Assembly (NCBI GenBank): GCA_038065115.1
Contig: JBBTRS010000005.1
Location: 1-9,503, forward strand
DNA: 9,503 nt
Reading direction: 5' to 3'
Source of the DNA: MFKM01 sp038065115
Lineage (GTDB): Bacteria; Patescibacteriota; Minisyncoccia; UBA6257; MFKM01
Below are positions 1 to 5,839 of this stretch, piece by piece (position 1 is the first letter of the stretch; every line of letters starts with the position of its first letter). The position numbers and the translations under genes were made by a program. Under the pieces are notes generated by a model, which was given only the letters and a program-made list of their open reading frames with translations, searched no databases and was not told the DNA's origin.

Positions 1-968
1 AATTCTTCGCCGGTTTCGTGGTCTTTGTATTTCAAATTTTGACCGGAAAATTTCTCATGATTTTTTAAGTCAAAATCAGTTCGGTAAGCCAAACCGTAAA
101 GCTCTTTCTGGCCGAAAGGAAATTCATATTCAAAATCAATGGTTCTTTTTGAATAATGCGCCCGTTCGCCTTCCGCAATTTCCACTTCATGAATTTTTTC
201 AATATCCACGCCTAATTCTTTTATCCAATCAATCATTTCTTGCTTCCATGATTCAAAATATTTTTCCCAGTCTTTTTCACGGATAAAATATTCAATTTCC
301 ATTTGTTCAAACTCCCGGGTGCGGAAAATAAAATTGCCGGGCGTAATTTCGTTTCTAAACGCTTTGCCAATTTGAGCGATGCCAAAAGGCAAAGACACGC
401 GAGTCGTGTCCAGGATATTCTTAAAATCAACAAACATCCCTTGAGCGGTTTCAGGACGGAAATAAGCCGTATTCGCGGTTTCTTCGGCCGGACCGATAAA
501 GGTTTTAAACATCAGATTGAATTGAGAAGGACGCGTAAAAGCATCAAAAGTGGCGGGAGAACCGCACTTTAAACATTTTCCCGAGACACTCCAAGCAATC
601 TCGGGTGTTCCCTTTTCTTTGTCTTCTATTGATTTCTCAATTTTTATTTCAAGACCGTCGTGTTTTACATCAACCCTATAGCGTTCGTGGCATTTTTTAC
701 ACTCCACTAGGGCGTCGGTAAAATTTTTCAAGTGTCCGCTCCCCTCCCAAACTTTCGGATTCATAATTAAGGCTGTGTCGGCGCCAACTATATCATCGCG
801 ACTTTGAACGAATCTTTTCCACCAAAGCTGTTTGATGTTATTTTTTAATTCAACGCCTAATGGTCCATAATCCCAAGAATTGGCTAAACCGCCGTAAATT
901 TCCGAACCGGGAAAAATAAAACCGCGGCGTTTGCACAGAGAAACAATTTTTTCTAAAACATCGTTCAT
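1..968 (-). CDS. glyS: Glycyl-tRNA synthetase, single-chain class II type (partial, C-terminus missing)
   Basis: Charges tRNA-Gly with glycine in the cytoplasm. I translated 322 codons from the ATG at 966-968; the frame is still open at the window edge. The N-terminus carries the signature RRGFIFPGSEIYGGLANSWD (residues 14-33) of the homodimeric alpha2 GlyRS, not the separate alpha/beta-subunit form. Class II motif 2 is seen as GKAFRNE (201-207), preceded by RPETAQG (171-177) and followed by REFEQMEIEYF (218-228). Two CxxC pairs (Cys90/93 and Cys132/135) could form a zinc knuckle in the insertion domain. Motif 3 and the anticodon-binding domain lie outside, roughly 120-150 residues by family length. 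It is the last visible gene of a minus-strand cluster, 27 bp after the preceding stop. No Shine-Dalgarno sequence is seen. Identification is very secure. Confidence 0.96.
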   Translation of the reverse strand, partial: MNDVLEKIVSLCKRRGFIFPGSEIYGGLANSWDYGPLGVELKNNIKQLWWKRFVQSRDDIVGADTALIMNPKVWEGSGHLKNFTDALVECKKCHERYRVDVKHDGLEIKIEKSIEDKEKGTPEIAWSVSGKCLKCGSPATFDAFTRPSQFNLMFKTFIGPAEETANTAYFRPETAQGMFVDFKNILDTTRVSLPFGIAQIGKAFRNEITPGNFIFRTREFEQMEIEYFIREKDWEKYFESWKQEMIDWIKELGVDIEKIHEVEIAEGERAHYSKRTIDFEYEFPFGQKELYGLAYRTDFDLKNHEKFSGQNLKYKDHETGEE

Positions 969-995
969 ATTTGATCTATCGTTAATAGTTTTAAG

Positions 996-2741
996 TTATT
1001 GTTCTACTATTCCTTTAATCTGACTGACTGTCAAATCGTCCGGCAAGAACGAATTGATGCCAGCCACCTGATTTTGAAGCCTGGTCTCGCTAAATTTATC
1101 AAAAGCGATAATTGAAGTCTCTTTGATTAACGGCTGATAATTGCCCGCCTGAATGACATTAGGCGTGGCGTTTATTTGAAAAATGGCTTCCAATGACTGA
1201 CCAATAACTCCCTTGGTAGCCGGAATTTCATTGATCAGCCAGACAATTTCCTGGGTTCGTTCGTTATAAACGGGCAAAGAACCGGTGTTGCTTTTAACTT
1301 GACCGGTCCAGTCAACTCCGGATTCCAAAAACGCCCTCACTTCAACATTGCGAACATCGGTGGCGTAATTAGTAATAAGCCAATGAACGGTATATTGGGT
1401 GGGTTGATTGACTCTGGGCGGCCAAGGACCGCGGTTGATAACGCCGGAAGCGGCGTCCCGAAAATAAGCCTTGGTTTCAATTTTAATCGCGCCCGCCATT
1501 TTGGTTTCCAAAGTAGCCATGCCCGTAGTTTTTTCGGCCGACAAATAATAAGGAACTGTGGGTGAGTCAATCTTGGCTTCCGCTTTAAGATAATAATTCT
1601 TATCGCCTAATCTTCTGATAGAAAATTGATCTTTCGCCCGAATTTGAAAAGTCGCCAAGCCCGTATCGCCGGCTGATAAAACCCGGAGTTCCGGCATATT
1701 GCTGGCATTCCACGTTAAAGTATTGGTAACGGAATTAAAATTAGCGTTGGTTTGCAAAGTATTAAAATCAAACAATTCTCCCGTTAGTTTTACTTTTATC
1801 ACCGCGTCGGCCAAACCAACGCCGCTATTATTTTGATAAGAAATAACATAAATCAATTGATCGCCCAATTGAACGACGGAATTTTCTTGCTCGTTTAAAA
1901 AAACCGATATTTCTAAAGGTGAAGCGGCAATCGCTAAGCTTCCTGATTTTTGATTCATGGAATATCGACGGCCCAAGACATTTATTGTGAGTTTGGCGTC
2001 AAAGTTAAAAACTGATTTCCCTTGCCCGATTAAACGGCCGCTGATAACGATATCGCCTTCGGCGTTCGGCGAAAGATTTTTCAACTCCCAAGTATTACTG
2101 GCTTCGGCAGGTTTGGGGCTGGCGGATTCAAAAGCAAAACTGGCGGGATAATCAACTTGAAGCTCTAAACCCGAAAAATTTTCCTGGGCAATATCGCGGT
2201 AATTAATTTTAATGTCAAACTTCTCGCCGCTTAAAACCTGATCCGGCAAAGTTAAATCCAAAGAAACTCCGGGTTCTTTTATTCTTAAATCAAACTCCCG
2301 GCGTTCTTCAAAACGCGCCTGGCCGATACCGGAAGCGCCGTAAGAAATATAAGCTGTGAATCGTTTCAGTGTGTTTTCGTCTTTCGTTATCACTAAACGC
2401 AAAGGTTTCTGGGTTAAACTGCCAATTCCGATATCGCCCAAATCTTCGGTGTAAACTTTTTGATTTTCGGCTGCTCCCAAGATAACCGCTCCATCGGGCA
2501 AAGAAACGCTTAATTTGGCGTTTCTTAAAATATTTTGAGATTGGTTGCTAAAATCAACCGTCAAATTAAAAGGAACGCCGATATTGATTTCAGCCGGCCC
2601 AATAATCTCCATCGTTAAACCGCGACTTTGAAGATACTGAAAAATAAAAAAACCGCTGCCAATCAACACGATAATTAAAACAATAACCGCTAACCAAAAG
2701 AACCGATGCGTCCATTTAGCAAAAACCGGATTGGAATTCAT
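996..2741 (-). CDS. Membrane-anchored multi-domain beta-sandwich (DUF11-like) protein, function unknown
   Basis: 581 residues. A short basic N-terminus is followed by one strong hydrophobic segment (about residues 14-36) with no obvious cleavage site, so it is probably a signal anchor with the remainder outside the membrane. The exterior part reads as about four consecutive Ig-like/DUF11-like beta-sandwich modules (roughly 43-150, 157-255, 275-390 and 420-550). Each has alternating hydrophobic strands, and motifs such as YVISYQNNSG and YTVHWLITNYATDV recall the 'conserved repeat' domains of surface proteins. There is no catalytic motif, cysteine pair or sortase signal. The start ATG lies 2 bp after the recO stop (TAG-AC-ATG), so translation is probably coupled. 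It sits between recO and glyS with no apparent functional link. A structural or adhesive envelope role is only inferred. Confidence 0.8.
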   Translation of the reverse strand: MNSNPVFAKWTHRFFWLAVIVLIIVLIGSGFFIFQYLQSRGLTMEIIGPAEINIGVPFNLTVDFSNQSQNILRNAKLSVSLPDGAVILGAAENQKVYTEDLGDIGIGSLTQKPLRLVITKDENTLKRFTAYISYGASGIGQARFEERREFDLRIKEPGVSLDLTLPDQVLSGEKFDIKINYRDIAQENFSGLELQVDYPASFAFESASPKPAEASNTWELKNLSPNAEGDIVISGRLIGQGKSVFNFDAKLTINVLGRRYSMNQKSGSLAIAASPLEISVFLNEQENSVVQLGDQLIYVISYQNNSGVGLADAVIKVKLTGELFDFNTLQTNANFNSVTNTLTWNASNMPELRVLSAGDTGLATFQIRAKDQFSIRRLGDKNYYLKAEAKIDSPTVPYYLSAEKTTGMATLETKMAGAIKIETKAYFRDAASGVINRGPWPPRVNQPTQYTVHWLITNYATDVRNVEVRAFLESGVDWTGQVKSNTGSLPVYNERTQEIVWLINEIPATKGVIGQSLEAIFQINATPNVIQAGNYQPLIKETSIIAFDKFSETRLQNQVAGINSFLPDDLTVSQIKGIVEQ

Positions 2742-2743
2742 GT

Positions 2744-3280
2744 CTATAATTCTAATAATAACGCATTTCCCTTAACTTTAAAACCGCAATTCCGGCAAAG
2801 AAAAGTCTGGTCTTCAACTAAAAAATATTTTATAAACCGGGAGTGGCATTTTTGGCATTCAGCCAGCTTCGGATCATAGCCTAAAATTTTCAAAAAATGA
2901 TTATAAAAAAAATCTCTTCTGGCTAAAGTTTTTTTGAGCCAAAACCAAAGACTGGGGTCTGTTTCTTCGGAATAAACAAGCTCCTTCAAAGCCGAGAGGA
3001 GCTTCAAGGCCCTGCCAAAATAAATCGGCGAAACGCGAAAGTGTTTTAAATAATCTTGAGTCAAAGCGTCGGTGACCACAAAACCGTTTTTTTCCGTCAA
3101 ACGAACCAGGGAAAAAGTCAGCGGCTCCAAATGAGGCGAGAGCTTGGAAGTGATTTTTTGGCCGCTGGTAACCTTGGCTTTTATGCGTCCCAATTCTTTG
3201 GCGTAAAGGTCAACAACTAAATCAACTTCGTTGATTTCATTTTTATCCAAAACCAAAGCTTCGGTTAAATATTCGCGCAT
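2744..3280 (-). CDS. recO: DNA repair protein RecO, short form
   Basis: RecO helps load RecA on SSB-coated single-stranded DNA in the RecFOR pathway and promotes strand annealing. The N-terminus (YLTEALVLDKNEINEVDLVV, then YAKELGRIKAKVTSGQK) matches the RecO OB-fold start, where a mobile-phone-like 'T.a.VL....Y.E.D.lv..yt...G.....kG' pattern is usual. An internal helical region carries FGRALKLLSALKELV (88-102). A C-terminal zinc ribbon is visible as CQKC (142-145) and CRNC (162-165). At 178 residues it is shorter than the usual 230-260; the C-terminal helical part after the zinc ribbon seems to be missing, since the protein ends with GNALLLEL. The ATG follows the polX stop by 6 bp and the stop is 2 bp before the next ATG, indicating one operon. 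No ribosome-binding motif is seen. Confidence 0.88.
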   Translation of the reverse strand: MREYLTEALVLDKNEINEVDLVVDLYAKELGRIKAKVTSGQKITSKLSPHLEPLTFSLVRLTEKNGFVVTDALTQDYLKHFRVSPIYFGRALKLLSALKELVYSEETDPSLWFWLKKTLARRDFFYNHFLKILGYDPKLAECQKCHSRFIKYFLVEDQTFLCRNCGFKVKGNALLLEL

Positions 3281-3286
3281 TGATTA

Positions 3287-5011
3287 TTATTTAAAAAATT
3301 TTAATAACTTATCTACGGGCTGGGTATTAATGATGTCTTTTTTTTCGGCCCATCCTCTGCGAGCCTGGCTAACTCCTAATTCCATAAAACGCAATTGGCT
3401 CAAATGATGAGAATCGGTATTAATTATCAGCCTTACTCCGGCCGCTATCGCTTTTCTGATATTGACATCTTTAAGATCCAACCGATCGGAAGAGGAATTA
3501 ATTTCCAGAATGGCGCCTGTTTTTTTAGCCACTTCCAAAATTTTATCAAAATCAATCTGGTATTCATCGCGTCTCTGAATACGCCGTCCGGTAAGATGAG
3601 AAATAATGTCCACATTGGGATTTTCCATCGCCTTGATAATCCTTCCGGTCATCTCTTCTTTCTCCATTTTGAGTTGGGAATGAACCCCGGCGATAACATA
3701 ATCCAATTTAGCCAAAGCTTCGTTTTCAACATCAATTGATCCGTCGGGCATAATATTAGCCTCGCAACCCTGTAAAATCTTGAATCTTGAATCTTGAATC
3801 TTGAATCTTTGGTTCAATTTTTCTATTTCTTTTCTTTGTTGAAATAGTTGTCTTTCATCTAAGCCGTGTTCAATTCTTAAAAAATTGGTGTGGTCGCTGA
3901 TGCCAATATATTGGTAGCCCATTTTTTGAGCCGCCCGGGCGATTTCTTCAATACCATTAACGCCTCCGTTCCAATTTGAATGAATATGGAGATCGCCCTT
4001 AATATTTTTATAATCAACGAGCTTCGGCAATTTATTTTGCAAAGCGGCTTCAATTTCACCGGTATTTTCCCGCAATTCCGGCTCTATGTAAGAACAACCC
4101 AGAGCGTTATAAACTCCTTCCTCGGTTTCTCCGGCGATTATTTTCTTTCCTTTGAATAATCCGTACTCATTCAGCTTAAAGCCTTTTTCCATGGCGATTT
4201 TCCTTAAAGCGATATTGTGTTCTTTGGAGCCGGTAAAATACTGAAGGGCCGAGCCGAATTGATTTTCCGGCAAAACCCGCAAATCAACGTCAAAACCTTT
4301 TTCTAAACGAATTGAGGCTTTGGTCGGACCCTGGCCCCAAATTTTTACAATGCCGGGCAAAGAAACAAAATAATCAATAACTTTCTTGGGATTTGGACTG
4401 GTGATTAAAATATCCACATCGCCGATAGTTTCTTGCATTCTTCTGACCGAACCGGCCGGGCTGATTTTTGCAACCTCTTTCAAATTTCTTAAATTTTCCA
4501 AAATTTCATAAACAATCGGGAAGATTTCGCCCAGCAAAAAGCGACCTTTGGTTTTTTTTAAAAATTCTATCCCTTGAAGAATATTTTGTTCGGTTTTTTC
4601 CCCGAAATTTGGCAGATTTTTAATCTGGCCGGCTTTAGCGGCTTTTTCCAAATCCTGAAGATTTCTGGTTTTTAAACGCTTATATAAATCTCTGATCATT
4701 TTCGGACCGACGCCTTCAACCGCGCTTAAGGCTTCAATATCAACCGGCGTTTTCTTCTTCAAATTCTCGCGGTCTTTGATTTTTCCCGTTTTTAGATACT
4801 CCTCTATTTTATCGGCGATGCTTTCGCCCACTCCGGGAATTTCCCGCAAGGCTTTAATGCCGCCTTTTCGGTAAACATCTCCGACATCGTCGGCTAAGGT
4901 TTCCAAACCCAAAGCGGCTTTTTCATAAGCATGGGGTTTGAAAGGAACGTCTTCCATTGCCAAAAAAAAAGCTATTTCATAAAGAATCTTGGCAATTTCC
5001 TGATTTTTCAT
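3287..5011 (-). CDS. polX: DNA polymerase/3'-5' exonuclease PolX (family X polymerase + PHP domain)
   Basis: Gap-filling repair polymerase with a PHP-type 3'-5' exonuclease/AP-endonuclease domain. Its 574 residues match the normal bacterial PolX length. Helix-hairpin-helix motifs occur as IPGVGESIADKI (58-69), VEGVGPKMI (98-106) and LPNFGEKT (133-140). The nucleotidyltransferase signature is GSVRRMQETIGDVDIL (187-202), with likely catalytic aspartates Asp198, Asp200 and Asp243 (FDVDLR). The PHP domain starts at about 338, and its metal ligands look intact: HIH (342-344), SDHT (372-375), Glu417 in GCEA, His444 in AGVHS, His472 in SHLTGRR, and TDSHH (532-536). Both activities are therefore predicted functional. 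An unusual feature is a short repetitive insertion RFKIQDSRFKI (402-412), encoded by a heptanucleotide repeat. The gene lies 38 bp after the MFS-type gene and 6 bp before recO. Confidence 0.96.
   Translation of the reverse strand: MKNQEIAKILYEIAFFLAMEDVPFKPHAYEKAALGLETLADDVGDVYRKGGIKALREIPGVGESIADKIEEYLKTGKIKDRENLKKKTPVDIEALSAVEGVGPKMIRDLYKRLKTRNLQDLEKAAKAGQIKNLPNFGEKTEQNILQGIEFLKKTKGRFLLGEIFPIVYEILENLRNLKEVAKISPAGSVRRMQETIGDVDILITSPNPKKVIDYFVSLPGIVKIWGQGPTKASIRLEKGFDVDLRVLPENQFGSALQYFTGSKEHNIALRKIAMEKGFKLNEYGLFKGKKIIAGETEEGVYNALGCSYIEPELRENTGEIEAALQNKLPKLVDYKNIKGDLHIHSNWNGGVNGIEEIARAAQKMGYQYIGISDHTNFLRIEHGLDERQLFQQRKEIEKLNQRFKIQDSRFKILQGCEANIMPDGSIDVENEALAKLDYVIAGVHSQLKMEKEEMTGRIIKAMENPNVDIISHLTGRRIQRRDEYQIDFDKILEVAKKTGAILEINSSSDRLDLKDVNIRKAIAAGVRLIINTDSHHLSQLRFMELGVSQARRGWAEKKDIINTQPVDKLLKFFK
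3778..3805 (-). repeat. Heptanucleotide tandem repeat inside polX (four exact TCTTGAA units)
   Basis: On the plus strand the unit TCTTGAA occurs four times without mismatch, followed by a partial unit. On the coding strand this reads TTCAAGA repeated. Because 7 is not a multiple of 3, three units (21 bp) encode seven residues, giving the heptapeptide periodicity RFKIQDS-RFKILQG. It lies in the PHP domain between the helix ending in EKLNQ and the strand ending in GCEA, where a surface loop is expected. Confidence 0.9.
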
Positions 5012-5049
5012 AACTAAAATATCTTTCTGAAAAGAAAAAAATATGTTTT

Positions 5050-5679
5050 CTAAATTGCGTCTTCTCTTTTTAACGACGGGATATGGAATCCTTTTTGATT
5101 TTTTGGTGAAACATTTTTAAAAATGAAAAAAGGCAAGAGAGCGCTAAAAATAATAAAAATCCCCACTCCGATAAAAAGCGTGTCAAATCCAAAACGATGA
5201 GCGACAACTCCGCCTAAAGCGCCGGCTATTCCCGAACCCGCGCCGACAAAAGCGGCTCTCGTGCTCCAGCTTAAAGCCTCTTTTCCTTTGTCAACATGAC
5301 GGGTGAAAATAGCGGTATAACCAGGAATGTTCATCCCCATGCCGAGAGCGTAAATTGCCTGAAAAAAATAAATATGCCAAGGCAAAGAAGAAAAAAGATA
5401 ACCGAAAACCGACAAAGCGGCGAAAAAATTGCCAATTGCCACAAACCATAAATCGTCAAACTCTCCGTGATTTTTATCCAAATATTTCCCGAAAGGCACG
5501 ATTACTAGCGACATGACAATCCAATAAACAGCGGCGGCGAAGCCGGCGATTTCAACATTGCCGCCTTTTATATTATCAGCCAAAAAAATGGCCAGAATCG
5601 GCGCCACAAAACCCAAACCGGTTAATAAAATCATGTCGGAAAAAATCAATACCCTTATTACTTTGTTAAGTTTAAACAT
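5050..5679 (-). CDS. Half-length MFS-type transporter-like membrane protein (6 predicted TM segments)
   Basis: 209 residues with about six hydrophobic segments (roughly 8-33, 44-63, 77-97, 101-121, 142-160 and 166-187), which equals the N-terminal half of a 12-TM major facilitator. A motif-A-like loop PFGKYLDKNHGEFDD (62-76) follows the second segment, as expected in MFS proteins. Glycine-rich ALGMGMNIPGYTAIF (111-125) and FVGAGSGIAGALGGVVAHRFG (from 144) look like MFS helices 4 and 5. The reading frame ends at a TAG followed by only 38 bp before polX, so no second half is encoded next to it. It may work as a homodimer, pair with another half, or be a stable remnant. Substrate is unknown. It is the first gene of the polX-recO-glyS cluster and probably has a leaderless mRNA. 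Confidence 0.72.
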   Translation of the reverse strand: MFKLNKVIRVLIFSDMILLTGLGFVAPILAIFLADNIKGGNVEIAGFAAAVYWIVMSLVIVPFGKYLDKNHGEFDDLWFVAIGNFFAALSVFGYLFSSLPWHIYFFQAIYALGMGMNIPGYTAIFTRHVDKGKEALSWSTRAAFVGAGSGIAGALGGVVAHRFGFDTLFIGVGIFIIFSALLPFFIFKNVSPKNQKGFHIPSLKREDAI

Positions 5680-5686
5680 TGCTTGT

Positions 5687-5715
5687 ATTTTAACTTAATC
5701 AAAACAATTCGGCAA
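5687..5715 (-). promoter_or_regulatory. Sigma70-like promoter for the MFS/polX/recO/glyS cluster, probably leaderless
   Basis: On the minus strand TTGCCG (plus 5710-5715) and TAAAAT (plus 5687-5692) are separated by exactly 17 bp. Only seven bases (ACAAGCA) lie between the -10 box and the ATG at 5677-5679, so a start 7 nt downstream of the -10 would fall on or next to the ATG itself. It follows directly after the terminator of the upstream operon, a logical place for a promoter. Confidence 0.55.
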
Positions 5716-5722
5716 TGAATTT

Positions 5723-5747
5723 AAAAAAAATCACCGGCTGTCGGTGA
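5723..5747 (-). terminator. Intrinsic (rho-independent) terminator of the clp-like operon
   Basis: On the minus strand TCACCG-ACAGC-CGGTGA forms a perfect 6-bp stem with a 5-nt loop and is followed at once by eight T residues (plus-strand A run 5723-5730). It lies about 92 bp after the Clp-like stop codon and just ahead of the next promoter. Stem, loop and U-tract are all canonical for transcription leaving the Clp-like gene. Confidence 0.85.
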
Positions 5748-5751
5748 ATAG

Positions 5752-5835
5752 ATTTACTATTGTAATTCCGCGATCGTGGAAAAATCATAGTAATTACTAT
5801 TTTAAAAGCGCGATCGTGGAATTACAATAGTAAAT
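5752..5835. repeat. 84-bp palindromic element: two tandem ~40-bp hairpin-like units
   Basis: The outer arms ATTTACTATTGTAATTCC (5752-5769) and its exact reverse complement (5818-5835) form a perfect 18-bp inverted repeat. Pairing continues through CGATCG cores to 27 positions with two mismatches (5752-5778 with 5809-5835). CGCGATCGTGGA is repeated directly at 5769-5780 and 5809-5820, a 40-bp period. A perfect 14-bp palindrome ATAGTAATTACTAT sits in the centre (5787-5800). The layout suggests two head-to-tail hairpin units, each with a GCGATCGT loop, whose outer arms match perfectly and inner arms have diverged. It fills the space between the Clp-like stop codon and the terminator. It could be a REP- or MITE-like dispersed element or a 3'-UTR structure. 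Confidence 0.85.
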
Positions 5836-5839
5836 AAAT

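Noticed and set aside
303..572. Open frame of 89 codons on the plus strand
   Set aside because: It lies wholly inside glyS on the opposite strand, resembles no known family, and the antisense gene has clear synthetase motifs. The same applies to the other short frames overlapping the Clp-like, PolX and beta-sandwich genes.
3778..3805. CRISPR-like array
   Set aside because: The units are 7 bp and contiguous with no spacers, inside a coding region.
5752..5835. Second intrinsic terminator
   Set aside because: The stem is mostly A/T with a long internal loop and has no adjoining U tract on either strand. The canonical terminator is the separate hairpin at 5723-5747.
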